Below, piece by piece: positions 32,143 to 40,322 of a DNA stretch of 64,000 bases. The position numbers and the translations under genes were made by a program. The stretch is taken from NCBI RefSeq assembly GCF_020544405.1, contig NZ_CP065410.1, positions 3,782,001 to 3,846,000 of the forward strand, given 5' to 3'. Each line of letters starts with the position of its first letter. Within the stretch, counting starts at the first letter, position 1. Origin of the DNA: Pseudomonas sp. IAC-BECa141 (GTDB taxonomy: Bacteria; Pseudomonadota; Gammaproteobacteria; Pseudomonadales; Pseudomonadaceae). Below the pieces are notes generated by a model. That model was not told where the DNA came from and made no database searches. It was given only the letters and a program-made list of their open reading frames with translations.

Positions 32143-33204
32143 CTACTGATGAGCCACGTTCACGGTTGCTGCATCAGTGCCCTGCGCCGCAAACGGCGCC
32201 CCGTGAATCAGCGGTCCATAACGCCGACTGAACTCCCAGTTGTACGACACGCGATCCTTGCTGGTGCCGTTATCCCAGTTCACCGACCAGGTCATCAGCC
32301 CCTTGATCGGATGCCCTTTGACCGCCAGGCGTTTCATCGCGTTACCAACCACGGTCTTGTCGATCACGTAACCGGTGGCAGCGGCATCGACGTTGGCCGG
32401 CAGGCCGATGACGAATTTGTCCGCCGGGATCTTCGTGAAACCGCGAGTGCCGGTCACCAGGCTTTCGGTCAGGTAATAGAGGAAGTCCTCTTTCATCGCG
32501 TCGTTGTTCTGGGCGATCCACGCTCCATTGCCGTTATTGGCTTCCGGCACCCAGACCCCGTCGCCACCCTGGTTGTAGAACTGCGGAGCGATGAAGTCGT
32601 AATAACCTTCCAGCGCCTGCAAGTAACCGGCGTATTTGCCGGAGGTGGTCAGGTACGGAAACTCCGGCGCCATGCTGATGATGAAATGCTTGCCTTGGCC
32701 GGCGTAGTGATCCTTGACCAGTTTCAGTGCGGCGGGCAGGACGGTCTTGTTGGCAGCGAAATCAATCGCGCTCTGTTCAAGATCGATGTCCAGGCCGTCG
32801 AAGCCGTAGGTTTCCACCAGACGGATGATTTCATTGGCCAGCGGTTGCTCCTGGCCGGCGCGCAAGTCGATGTGCGCATCGGCACCGCCCAGGGAAATCA
32901 GAACGGCCCGCCCCTGACTGTTGAGCACGCCAACCTGACGGCGGAACTCGGCATCGGAGACGTTGAACGGCTTGAAGGTCGGAATCCCGCTGCCCTTCAT
33001 GAAGGCCACCGCGACCACGTTGTATTCCTTCGGCACGTTTTCCAGAGCGATGTTGGCGAACTGGCCGCGCTGGTAACCATCGCTCGGTCCGGCTGGCCAG
33101 TTGTGCCAGAAGCCCATGAGGATCTTCTTGCCGGCAAGTGTCGGCATCAGCGACGCCGCGTCACTGGCCTGGTTTTTCAATAGGGTGAAGTCGATGTTTG
33201 ACAT
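32143..33204 (-). CDS. Glycoside hydrolase family 18 chitinase, no signal peptide
   Basis: 353 residues from ATG 33204 (AAGGA upstream). GH18 marks are ILISLGG-like VLISLGGADA (102-110) and the catalytic DGLDIDLEQ (136-144), with E143 the proton donor. YYDFIAPQFYNQGGDG and GLMTWSVNWDNG complete the barrel. It hydrolyses chitin or related beta-1,4-GlcNAc polymers. The N-terminus MSNIDFTLLKNQASDA is hydrophilic, so no Sec or Tat signal is visible. It follows the LPMO gene by 40 bp, forming an oxidative plus hydrolytic chitin-degrading pair. Confidence 0.95.
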   Translation of the reverse strand: MSNIDFTLLKNQASDAASLMPTLAGKKILMGFWHNWPAGPSDGYQRGQFANIALENVPKEYNVVAVAFMKGSGIPTFKPFNVSDAEFRRQVGVLNSQGRAVLISLGGADAHIDLRAGQEQPLANEIIRLVETYGFDGLDIDLEQSAIDFAANKTVLPAALKLVKDHYAGQGKHFIISMAPEFPYLTTSGKYAGYLQALEGYYDFIAPQFYNQGGDGVWVPEANNGNGAWIAQNNDAMKEDFLYYLTESLVTGTRGFTKIPADKFVIGLPANVDAAATGYVIDKTVVGNAMKRLAVKGHPIKGLMTWSVNWDNGTSKDRVSYNWEFSRRYGPLIHGAPFAAQGTDAATVNVAHQ

Positions 33205-33244
33205 GTTCTAATCCTTCAGAACCTGTGGGTTTGATGTTGCGGGC

Positions 33245-33880
33245 TTATTTGAAGTCCACATCGAAGGCCTGATAGAAGGCGTTGCCGGTGTTGGCGACGA
33301 TCCACATCAGGACAATGACGTGATGCCCCTGCTTGTTGCCGGGAAGTTTTACGGCGTGGTTGACCTTGGCTTTCAATTCCGCCGAGTGACTGTAATAAGG
33401 CACTTGCGGATAGAAATCCTCGGCGAACGGCTGCGCCTCCAGTTGCGCTCGCGTGATGCGTTGTTTCGGGTCCCAGCCATCCTTGGTGATCAGCCAGCGG
33501 TAACCGCGGGTGGTGTGCGGCGCGGTGTACTCCCACTTGACCTCAAGGGTCTGGCCGGGGGTGACATTGAGCAGCGGCCAGGAGAACGGACGTCCGAGTT
33601 TCTTGCTCATTTCTTCTGCGGTGAAGTTCACGCAATCACGTGCGTCGTTCTTGCCGCCACTGAGAATATAGCCGTCGGCAGGCGGCACGACGCTCGGATT
33701 GTCGCTTTCGAATGGCGCGGGAAACGGGCCGGCCGCGAGTGCCGGGAAGTTCTTGCCGCCTTCCATTTCATTGACCTGCCAGCCGCCGAGCAATCCTTGC
33801 TCGATGGCCACCGCACCGCGGCTTGCAGGGGAAATGACGCGACCGTGTCGCAGTTGGGTTTGAGCTTGTGGTTGATTCAT
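33245..33880 (-). CDS. AA10-type lytic polysaccharide monooxygenase (chitin-active type), no signal peptide
   Basis: 211 residues from ATG 33880 (GGAG 9 bases upstream). The copper His brace of AA10 enzymes is recognisable: His 12 in LRHGRVISPASRG and His in EYTAPHTTRGYRW, with the axial aromatic in NAFYQAFDVDF. In secreted LPMOs the first His is exposed by signal-peptidase cleavage. Here only MNQPQAQTQLR precedes it, with no hydrophobic core. A different processing step or unprocessed release is needed. First gene of the operon; a LexA-type box lies 132 bp upstream. Confidence 0.92.
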   Translation of the reverse strand: MNQPQAQTQLRHGRVISPASRGAVAIEQGLLGGWQVNEMEGGKNFPALAAGPFPAPFESDNPSVVPPADGYILSGGKNDARDCVNFTAEEMSKKLGRPFSWPLLNVTPGQTLEVKWEYTAPHTTRGYRWLITKDGWDPKQRITRAQLEAQPFAEDFYPQVPYYSHSAELKAKVNHAVKLPGNKQGHHVIVLMWIVANTGNAFYQAFDVDFK

Positions 33881-34011
33881 GTTTTTCACTCCGTTGATTT
33901 AAGAACTCTCCTGTCCAAGGAGAGGCCTTCAAGCTAACGGAGGGGGATTTTTTGTCCATCGGCGGTTTTGTCGCAGTCTGCCTCGACGAAATCCGAAAAA
34001 CGCCGAAAACA

Positions 34012-34027
34012 CTGTATATAAACACAG
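34012..34027. promoter_or_regulatory. Perfect LexA (SOS) box
   Basis: CTGTATATAAACACAG fits CTGT-N8-ACAG exactly, with an AT-rich centre. TATATA at 34015-34020 could be the -10 of a promoter toward the LPMO gene, with TTCATC as a weak -35 on the minus strand. The only genes nearby are LPMO-GH18 (ATG 33880, minus) and the 3' end of the hemerythrin gene. Confidence 0.6.
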
Positions 34028-34103
34028 TTCATTGCGATGAAGCTCACTCAACGCATGGCAAAAGGACTACACCGCGTTATTGCAAAAACCTGCATTCAGC
34101 GGT

Positions 34104-34541
34104 TCAGGAAAGCTGTGCCCTGAACTCCTTTTCATATTGCCCGGCGAGCTGTTCCTTTTGCTTGTCGTCGAGCAGCTTGCCGGCCATCTGGAAGAACTTC
34201 TGCTCTTCTTCCTGCAGGTGGTGATGGACCTTCTCCGAAAGCTTTTTCGCCGTGGCCAGCCAGGCCGGACTGGACATCTCGATCTCGTCGAGTTCTTCCA
34301 TCATCTCGTCCATTTCATGGTGTTCGGCAATGGCATGGCGGCTGAGGTCGATACCGTTGTCGAACTCCATCAGCGGGATATAGAAGTGGCGCTCTTCGGC
34401 CGTTTCGTGGGCCTGCAGCTCAGCCTTCAACTGCTTGTAGGCCTCGACCCTTTCCGGGGTGTCGCCGCTGGTCTCGATCAACGATTTCGCGTAGGTCCGC
34501 TGACGGTCGTGGCTTTCACGAAGGGCTTCGAAAATGTTCAT
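34104..34541 (-). CDS. Hemerythrin HHE domain-containing protein
   Basis: 145 residues, all helical. Candidate di-iron ligands are in ESHDRQR, QAHETAEERHFYIP, AEHHEMDEMMEEL and KVHHHLQEEEQKFF, giving the H-x-x-x-E pattern of HHE proteins. These bind O2 or NO, or store iron, in the cytoplasm. Single-gene unit. The region between it and the LPMO gene holds the LexA-type box. Confidence 0.92.
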   Translation of the reverse strand: MNIFEALRESHDRQRTYAKSLIETSGDTPERVEAYKQLKAELQAHETAEERHFYIPLMEFDNGIDLSRHAIAEHHEMDEMMEELDEIEMSSPAWLATAKKLSEKVHHHLQEEEQKFFQMAGKLLDDKQKEQLAGQYEKEFRAQLS

Positions 34542-34678
34542 GGAATCTCCCAGGCAAACGCGTTCCGGATGGACGCCCTAAAGGGCTAGACCCCGGCACA
34601 ACAGCGACGGTTCCAAGCGTTTGCCTGAATCGGCTGCGGCGCGATAGGCTGCCGATTCATTACTACAAGGAAGACAAC

Positions 34679-35104
34679 ATGACGTTGCGGATCGAGCTGT
34701 CACAAGCCCCCACCGAAGAACAGCGCGCAGCCATCCTGGCGCCCCTGCGTGCCCATAACATCGCCAAGGCCGGGCCTTCGCTGTACGAACCGGTCGCTCT
34801 GCTGGTGCGCGACGATAACGACGCGATCCTCGGTGGCCTTTATGGGCACACGTTCTATCGGTGGCTGTTTATCGAGTTGCTGGCGGTGCCGGAGGAAGGT
34901 CGGGGACAGGGAATCGGCTCGAAGCTGATGCAGATGGTCGAGCAATTCGCCCGGGAAAAAGACTGCGTAGGGATCTGGCTCGATACCTTTGATTTTCAGG
35001 CGCCCGGGTTCTACAAAAAACTGGGGTATACCGAGTGTGGCGAGATTGCGGATTACCCGCTGGGGCACAAGCGGCATTTCTTCCAGAAGCGCTTGATTGA
35101 TTGA
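34679..35104 (+). CDS. GNAT family N-acetyltransferase
   Basis: 141 residues from ATG 34679 (AAGGAAGA upstream). The acetyl-CoA loop is VPEEGRGQGIGSKLMQMVEQ, the acidic strand 4 is FIELLAV, and WLDTFDFQAPGFYKKLGY is the typical C-terminal block of single-domain GNATs. It ends HKRHFFQKRL. The acceptor is unknown. Adjacent genes give no clue. Confidence 0.9.
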   Translation: MTLRIELSQAPTEEQRAAILAPLRAHNIAKAGPSLYEPVALLVRDDNDAILGGLYGHTFYRWLFIELLAVPEEGRGQGIGSKLMQMVEQFAREKDCVGIWLDTFDFQAPGFYKKLGYTECGEIADYPLGHKRHFFQKRLID

Positions 35105-35168
35105 ATTCAGCGCCCCTCGCCCGCAGGCTGGCGCGGGGCGCGTAGCGTCAACGCATCCAGCTGCCTCT

Positions 35169-35519
35169 TTACAGACAGGTTGCCAGTGCCGCCAAGCGGC
35201 GCTTGGCCACAAAATCATCCTTCTGCGCGTAGTAATTCAGCACGGTGCCGGACGCCTCCGTGGTCAAGTCGACAAACGACTCCGCCGAGCGCGTATAGAC
35301 CGTCGAACCGCCCTTCTTGCCCGGTTGCAGATACGCCGCCGCGTCCACGCCGAACACCGCTTCGTCCTGCCAGGCGAATTGCACACACCGGGCCACGTCT
35401 TTTTCGGGCTTGTCCGAATTCAGGGTCTTGTAAGGGGTTTGCGTGCGGGCGTCTTCCATCGCCGAACCCGCGCAACCGGCCAGCAGGGTTGCCGCCAGTG
35501 CCACCATCAGCATTCGCAT
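35169..35519 (-). CDS. Small putative lipoprotein
   Basis: 116 residues with a lipoprotein signal MRMLMVALAATLLAGC (Cys 16). The mature part (TPYKTLNSDKPEKDVARCVQ, VYTRSAESFVDLTTEASGTV) has two further Cys, one in ARCVQFAW and the C-terminal ATCL, that could form a disulfide in the periplasm. It has no recognised domain and is flanked by unrelated plus-strand genes. Confidence 0.82.
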   Translation of the reverse strand: MRMLMVALAATLLAGCAGSAMEDARTQTPYKTLNSDKPEKDVARCVQFAWQDEAVFGVDAAAYLQPGKKGGSTVYTRSAESFVDLTTEASGTVLNYYAQKDDFVAKRRLAALATCL

Positions 35520-35654
35520 TGCATTCGCTCATTCGGAAAAAAGCGGACTGTATCACCGCAACGCCAAAAAACGTTCTGCTTTACTGCATTTAGAGCGCGA
35601 CACAGGGCGGCCGCTGCGGCACATTAACGGTCATCAGCCTTACAAGGAAAGCCC

Positions 35655-35984
35655 ATGGCGCCTACTGAACAGCGACACGAACAGGCCCTGAAACTGTTTC
35701 TCGAAGCGCATGCGGAACTGCGCGAAACCCTCGACCACCTCAACCCGCTACTGGCCCAGGCCAAGGGCGAAACCCAGGCGCAGTACCGCGAAGAACGGCT
35801 GCACGAAGCTTTCGAAGCCGAGGCCGAAAGCCAAGGGTTGTTTGCCTGGGAACTGACGTTGCAGCTCACCGCCGCGACGCCCGAGGAGTACCAGGCGCAA
35901 CGCCTGGAAGTGCATCGCGAAGTAGCGGAAATGGCCGGGATGGACTGGCTGGAATATTGCGATCTGTATGGCATAGAACCGTAA
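35655..35984 (+). CDS. Hypothetical helical protein (109 aa)
   Basis: A strongly charged, alpha-helical protein starting MAPTEQRHEQALKLFLEAHA, rich in Glu and Gln, with no transmembrane segment. EEYQAQRLEVHREVAEMAGM near the C-terminus is a second amphipathic helix. Possibly a small cytoplasmic DUF6388-type protein (tentative). ACAAGGAAAG precedes the start. Function unknown. Confidence 0.78.
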   Translation: MAPTEQRHEQALKLFLEAHAELRETLDHLNPLLAQAKGETQAQYREERLHEAFEAEAESQGLFAWELTLQLTAATPEEYQAQRLEVHREVAEMAGMDWLEYCDLYGIEP

Positions 35985-36008
35985 CCCCTGCACAAGGATG
36001 CTGCCTCG

Positions 36009-36710
36009 ATGCTGCCTTCCACCTCGACCCACCGCGCCAGCCCCGGACATCTTCACATACAGAAATGGCGCGGCCGTGTTGGCCTGGCACTGGTTGCCTG
36101 TCTGTCGGTATTGGCCGGCATGACCGACGCCATCGGCTTCATGGCCAGCGGCGATTTCGTTTCCTTCATGAGCGGCAACACAACGCGACTGGCAGTGGCG
36201 ATCAGCGAGGGTGACAGCGGACTGACATTGAGGCTGATCCTGCTGGTGGCGACGTTCATTGTCGGCAATGCCCTGGGTGTCGTGGTCAGCCGACTGGGCG
36301 GACGGCGTGCGCTGCCATTGCTGCTGTCTATCGCCGCTCTGCTCTGTTTGGCGGCCTGGCCCTTTGACACGCAACTGCCTGCCCTGCTGGCGGCGATCAT
36401 TGCGATGGGCATGCTCAACGCAGCGGTGGAAGAAGTGAACGGTCTGCCGGTCGGGCTGACGTATGTCACCGGCGCACTGTCACGATTCGGCCGGGGATTG
36501 GGGCGGTGGGTGCTAGGCGAACGGCGAAGTGGCTGGCGGGTGCAACTGGTGCCGTGGAGCGGGATGCTGGTCGGGGCCATTCTGGGGGCGGTGCTGGAAC
36601 ATCATCTGGGGCTCAAGGCGATGTTGGTCAGCGGACTGTTTGCTGGCGTTCTGGGGCTGCTGACCCTGAAAATTCCGCGGCGCTGGCAGTTGGGCTACAT
36701 GCCGCGCTGA
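36009..36710 (+). CDS. YoaK/DUF1275 family membrane protein
   Basis: 233 residues with about six transmembrane helices. The family signature AGMTDAIGFMASGDFVSFMS followed by GNTTRLAVA is clear, as is GLPVGLTYVTGALSRFGRGL in the second half. The family's function is not established. It starts 24 bp after the preceding gene on the same strand and may be co-transcribed with it. No good Shine-Dalgarno sequence lies directly upstream. Confidence 0.88.
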   Translation: MLPSTSTHRASPGHLHIQKWRGRVGLALVACLSVLAGMTDAIGFMASGDFVSFMSGNTTRLAVAISEGDSGLTLRLILLVATFIVGNALGVVVSRLGGRRALPLLLSIAALLCLAAWPFDTQLPALLAAIIAMGMLNAAVEEVNGLPVGLTYVTGALSRFGRGLGRWVLGERRSGWRVQLVPWSGMLVGAILGAVLEHHLGLKAMLVSGLFAGVLGLLTLKIPRRWQLGYMPR

Positions 36711-36810
36711 CAGCCTCCTGTTCGCATCGAGACGGGCGCGGGAAACATCGACTTCGCCGCCCCGCCGAGAAAGCTTTATCATGGCCGCAGTTTTGCTGAT
36801 CGAGTCCGTC

Positions 36811-37203
36811 ATGAAGTTCGCCATTGCGCTGTTTTCCGCCGCCCATGCGCCGTCCTCGCGCCGCGCCCTGCTGTTCGCCCAGGCTGCGCTGGCCGGCGGG
36901 CATGAGATTGTCCGGCTGTTTTTCTATCAGGACGGGGTCCACAACGCGTCCGACGCCGTGGTCACGCCGCAGGACGAACTGGACCTGCCCAAGCAGTGGC
37001 GAACCTTCATCACCGAACAAAACCTCGACGGCGTGGTGTGCATCGCCGCGGCCCTGCGCCGTGGCGTGTTGAATGCCGAGGAAGCCGGACGTTATCAGCG
37101 TGACGCCGTGGCAGTCAGCGCACCGTGGGAATTGTCCGGCCTCGGTCAGTTGCATGACGCGGTGCAGGATGCCGACCGCCTGATCTGTTTCGGAGGCGCA
37201 TGA
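36811..37203 (+). CDS. tusD: Sulfurtransferase complex subunit TusD
   Basis: 130 residues from ATG 36811, DsrE fold. TusD accepts persulfide sulfur from TusA in the TusBCD complex, for later use by MnmA in 2-thiolation of tRNA wobble uridine. The active Cys is in DGVVCIAAALRRG. First gene of tusDCBE, one base before tusC. mnmA itself is at 59199. Confidence 0.93.
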   Translation: MKFAIALFSAAHAPSSRRALLFAQAALAGGHEIVRLFFYQDGVHNASDAVVTPQDELDLPKQWRTFITEQNLDGVVCIAAALRRGVLNAEEAGRYQRDAVAVSAPWELSGLGQLHDAVQDADRLICFGGA

Positions 37204-37204
37204 C

Positions 37205-37561
37205 ATGGCCAAGTCCCTTCTGATTATCAGCCGTCAATCGCCGTGGTCCGGCCCCGGCGCCCGCGAAGCGCTGGACATCGTGCTGGCCGGTGGCGCGTTC
37301 GATCTGCCGATCGGCCTGCTGTTTCTCGACGACGGCGTGTTGCAACTCGCCGCCGGGCAGAATGCCAAGGCCCTGCAACAGAAAGACCTGAGCGCCAACC
37401 TGCAAGCATTGCCAATGTTCGGTGTCGAAGAGCTGTTCTACTGCGCCGACAGCGCCAGTGCTCGCGGCCTCGTCAATCGTTCGCTGGACGAGGCGCAGCC
37501 TTTGACCGCCGAGCAAATCACCGCCCTCATTGACCGTTACGACCAGGTGATCACCCTCTGA
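37205..37561 (+). CDS. tusC: Sulfurtransferase complex subunit TusC
   Basis: 118 residues starting MAKSLLIISRQSPWSGPGAR, DsrF/TusC type. GLLFLDDGVLQLAAGQ and MFGVEELFYCADSASARGL are conserved. It forms the heterohexamer with TusB and TusD in the cytoplasm. Its TGA overlaps the first base of tusB ATG, indicating translational coupling. Confidence 0.93.
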   Translation: MAKSLLIISRQSPWSGPGAREALDIVLAGGAFDLPIGLLFLDDGVLQLAAGQNAKALQQKDLSANLQALPMFGVEELFYCADSASARGLVNRSLDEAQPLTAEQITALIDRYDQVITL

Positions 37562-37854
37562 TGTCGACTCTGCATGTGTTGTCCCATTCCCCGTTCGGCG
37601 ACGAACGCCTGACCAGTTGCCTGCGTCTGCTGGGTGCCAGCGATGCGTTGTTGCTGTGTGGCGATGCCGCTTATGCGCTACAACCCGGCACTGCGCCGTT
37701 CAGTGCGCTGGAATTCCGCAAGGTGAAATTGTTCGTGCTGGCCGAAGATGCGCAAGCCCGCGCCGTGCAGGTTCCGGACTGGGCCGAAGCCATCGATTAC
37801 CCGGCCTTCGTCGAACTGTCGATCCACCACGCCAAGGTCAACAGCTGGCTATGA
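37561..37854 (+). CDS. tusB: Sulfurtransferase complex subunit TusB
   Basis: 97 residues starting MSTLHVLSHSPFGDERLTSC, DsrH/TusB type, ending YPAFVELSIHHAKVNSWL. That C-terminus is typical of TusB. LLLCGDAAYAL corresponds to the central strand and loop. Third subunit of TusBCD. It overlaps tusE by 4 bp (ATGA). Confidence 0.92.
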   Translation: MSTLHVLSHSPFGDERLTSCLRLLGASDALLLCGDAAYALQPGTAPFSALEFRKVKLFVLAEDAQARAVQVPDWAEAIDYPAFVELSIHHAKVNSWL

Positions 37855-38186
37855 GTGCGCTGACCGTCGGCGCTCGCGCCATTGAACTGGACAAGGACGG
37901 CTTTCTGGTCGACCTCAACGACTGGTCGGCCGAAGTCGCCAGCGCCCTCGCCGCTGCCGAAGACATCGAACTGAGCCCGGAACACTGGGAAGTCCTCGAG
38001 CTGCTGCGCAGCTTCTATGCCGAATTCCAGCTCTCCCCGGCCACCCGGCCGCTGATCAAGTACACCGCGCTCAAACTCGGCGCGGAGAAAGGCAACAGCC
38101 TGCACCTGAACCGACTGTTCAAAGGCACCCCTGCCAAACTCGCCGCGAAACTGGCGGGCCTGCCCAAACCGACGAATTGCCTATGA
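37851..38186 (+). CDS. tusE: Sulfur carrier TusE (DsrC family)
   Basis: 111 residues. DsrC-type protein that relays sulfur from TusBCD to MnmA. The essential penultimate Cys is present (PTNCL, C110) and the body matches the family (KDGFLVDLNDW, LSPEHWEVLELLRSFYAEFQ). The stop overlaps the start of the ybiB-like gene by 4 bp, so that gene belongs to the same transcript. Confidence 0.95.
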   Translation: MSALTVGARAIELDKDGFLVDLNDWSAEVASALAAAEDIELSPEHWEVLELLRSFYAEFQLSPATRPLIKYTALKLGAEKGNSLHLNRLFKGTPAKLAAKLAGLPKPTNCL

Positions 38187-39184
38187 CCGACTATCCAGCA
38201 CTGACCCTCGAAACGCCCGCCGAGCATCCGTTCGCCCAGTTCGTGCGTATCCTCGGCAAGGGCAAGCGCGGCGCCCGAGACCTGACCCGCGAGGAAGCCC
38301 GGCAAGCCATGGGCATGGTGCTCGATGAAGCGGTCGAGGAAACCCAGCTCGGCGCGTTCCTGATGTTGCTGCGGCACAAGGAAGAAAGCGCCGAGGAAAT
38401 GGCCGGCTTCACCGAAGCTCTGCGTGAACGCTTGCAGGCACCGGCACTGGACGTCGATCTGGACTGGCCGACCTACGCAGGCAAGAAGCGTCACCTGCCG
38501 TGGTATCTGCTGGCTGCCAAGTGCCTGGCGCAGAACGGCGTGCGCATCTTCATGCACGGGGGTGGCGCCCACACCGCCGGGCGTTTGTATTCCGAACAGT
38601 TGCTCGGTGAGCTGAACATTCCGCTGTGCCGCAACTGGCAGCAAGTCGGTGCGGCGCTGGATAACGGTGGCCTGGCGTTCATGCCACTGGTGGACTGGGC
38701 GCCGCAGCTGCAAAGGATGATCGACCTGCGCAATACCCTGGGTCTGCGCTCGCCGATCCATTCGCTGGCGCGAATCCTCAATCCACTGGGCGCGCGTTGC
38801 GGCCTGCAGAGTATTTTCCACCCCGGCTACCAAGCGGTGCATCGCGATGCCAGCGGCCTGCTCGGTGACACGGCGATCGTGATCAAGGGTGACGGCGGCG
38901 AAATCGAGATCAACCCGGATGCCGACAGTCACTTGTACGGCACCACCGGCGGCGAGAGCTGGGACGAGGAATGGCCGCAACTGTCGACGCAGCGTCATGT
39001 CAAACCGGCGTCGCTGGATGTCGAGCATCTGAAGGCGGTCTGGCGCGGCGATGTGGTCGACAGCTACCCGCAAATGGCGCTGATTTCGACCATGGCGCTG
39101 GCACTTCGTGGCCTTGGCCACTCCCGTGAACAGGCTTTCGAAACCGCCGAGAAATACTGGGCTGCGCGGGACAAATCGATTTAA
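38183..39184 (+). CDS. ybiB: YbiB-like (TrpD2) glycosyltransferase-family protein
   Basis: 333 residues from ATG 38183. It has the fold of anthranilate phosphoribosyltransferase (LTREEARQAMGMVLDEAVEE, MHGGGAHTAGRLYSEQLL, FHPGYQAVHRDASGLLGDTA), but the TrpD-specific PRPP motif GTGGD is not present. That places it with TrpD2/YbiB, which in E. coli binds nucleic acids rather than anthranilate. It overlaps tusE, so the cell couples its expression to the tRNA sulfur relay. The exact function is open. Confidence 0.88.
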   Translation: MTDYPALTLETPAEHPFAQFVRILGKGKRGARDLTREEARQAMGMVLDEAVEETQLGAFLMLLRHKEESAEEMAGFTEALRERLQAPALDVDLDWPTYAGKKRHLPWYLLAAKCLAQNGVRIFMHGGGAHTAGRLYSEQLLGELNIPLCRNWQQVGAALDNGGLAFMPLVDWAPQLQRMIDLRNTLGLRSPIHSLARILNPLGARCGLQSIFHPGYQAVHRDASGLLGDTAIVIKGDGGEIEINPDADSHLYGTTGGESWDEEWPQLSTQRHVKPASLDVEHLKAVWRGDVVDSYPQMALISTMALALRGLGHSREQAFETAEKYWAARDKSI

Positions 39185-39275
39185 CCGATCATTAACGCCC
39201 GATCTTTGCGCTTTTTGTTCGAACTCATCGGAATAGACTCGGCTCCAACGAATATTGGTTTATGGAGTCTTGATC

Positions 39276-40277
39276 ATGGGTTTACTCGTCGACGGCCGCT
39301 GGCAGGACAAGTGGTACGAAAGCAGCAAGGACGGCGCGTTCCAGCGTGAACAGGCGCAACGCCGCAATTGGGTCACTCGCAACGGCGAGCCGGGCCCCAG
39401 CGGTGAAGGCGGTTTTGCCGCCGAAGCCGGGCGTTATCACCTTTACGTCTCCCTGGCGTGTCCATGGGCTCATCGCACGCTGATCCTGCGCAAGCTCAAG
39501 GGCCTGGAAAGCCTGATCGACGTGTCAGTCGTCAGCTGGCTGATGCTGGAAAACGGCTGGACCTTCGACCAGAACCTCGGTTCGACCGGCGACAAACTCG
39601 ACCACTTCGATTTCATGCATCAGCGCTACACCGCCGACACCGCCGACTACACCGGCCGCGTCACCGTACCGGTGCTATGGGACAAGAAACTGAAACGTAT
39701 CGTCAGCAACGAATCGGCGGAGATCATCCGCATGTTCAACAGTGCCTTCGATGACTTGACCGGCAACGATCTGGACTTCTATCCGGCGCCATTGCGCGGC
39801 GAGATCGATGCGCTGAACGAGCGGATCTACCCTGCCGTGAACAACGGCGTGTATCGCGCCGGGTTCGCCACCTCGCAAAAAGCCTATGAAGAGGCGTTCG
39901 ACGATGTGTTTGCCGAACTGGATCATCTGGAGCAGGTTCTGGGCGCCAACCGTTATCTGACGGGCGAATACCTGACTGAGGCGGACGTGCGTCTGTTCAC
40001 CACGGTGATTCGTTTCGACGCGGTGTACCACGGGCACTTCAAATGCAATCTGCGGCGGATCAGCGATTATCCGAACCTGTCGAACTGGCTGCGGGAGATG
40101 TACCAGTGGCCGGGCATTGCCGAGACCGTGGATTTCCAGCACATCAAGAATCATTACTACGGCAGCCACAAGACCATCAACCCGACCGGAGTTGTGCCGA
40201 AGGGGCCGAAGCAGGATTTCACTGTTGCCCATGACCGGAACCGGTTGAGCGGGAAAGGGATCTGGCGCAGAGGTTGA
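39276..40277 (+). CDS. Glutathionyl-hydroquinone reductase (Xi-class GST, YqjG/ECM4 type)
   Basis: 333 residues from ATG 39276 (GGAG 9 bases upstream). The catalytic motif is SLACPWAHRTLILRKLKG; CPWA with an active Cys defines S-glutathionyl-hydroquinone reductases rather than ordinary GSTs. The C-terminal helical domain carries RYLTGEYLTEADVRLFTTVI, and HYYGSHKTINPTGVVPKGP is the characteristic end. It reduces glutathionylated (chloro)hydroquinones. A REP unit follows the stop. Confidence 0.93.
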   Translation: MGLLVDGRWQDKWYESSKDGAFQREQAQRRNWVTRNGEPGPSGEGGFAAEAGRYHLYVSLACPWAHRTLILRKLKGLESLIDVSVVSWLMLENGWTFDQNLGSTGDKLDHFDFMHQRYTADTADYTGRVTVPVLWDKKLKRIVSNESAEIIRMFNSAFDDLTGNDLDFYPAPLRGEIDALNERIYPAVNNGVYRAGFATSQKAYEEAFDDVFAELDHLEQVLGANRYLTGEYLTEADVRLFTTVIRFDAVYHGHFKCNLRRISDYPNLSNWLREMYQWPGIAETVDFQHIKNHYYGSHKTINPTGVVPKGPKQDFTVAHDRNRLSGKGIWRRG

Positions 40278-40282
40278 AAGCA

Positions 40283-40311
40283 GGATTGTTCCCACAGCGT
40301 GGGAACAATCC
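40283..40311. repeat. Single REP unit / terminator-like palindrome
   Basis: GGATTGTTCCCAC and GTGGGAACAATCC are exact reverse complements around AGC. It is a shortened relative of the GTTCCCACGC element at 5042. It sits between the converging reductase and cysG genes and may stop both transcripts. Confidence 0.75.
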
Positions 40312-40322
40312 CTTCAGAGTCG

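Noticed and set aside
34037..34123. 28-codon basic ORF just downstream of the LexA-type box on the plus strand
   Set aside because: No ribosome-binding site, overlaps the end of the hemerythrin gene and has no recognisable feature, so it is unlikely to be the SOS target.
36009..36015. Alternative start at ATG 35998 for the YoaK gene
   Set aside because: That ATG is in another frame, so it cannot serve this gene despite the nearby AAGGA.
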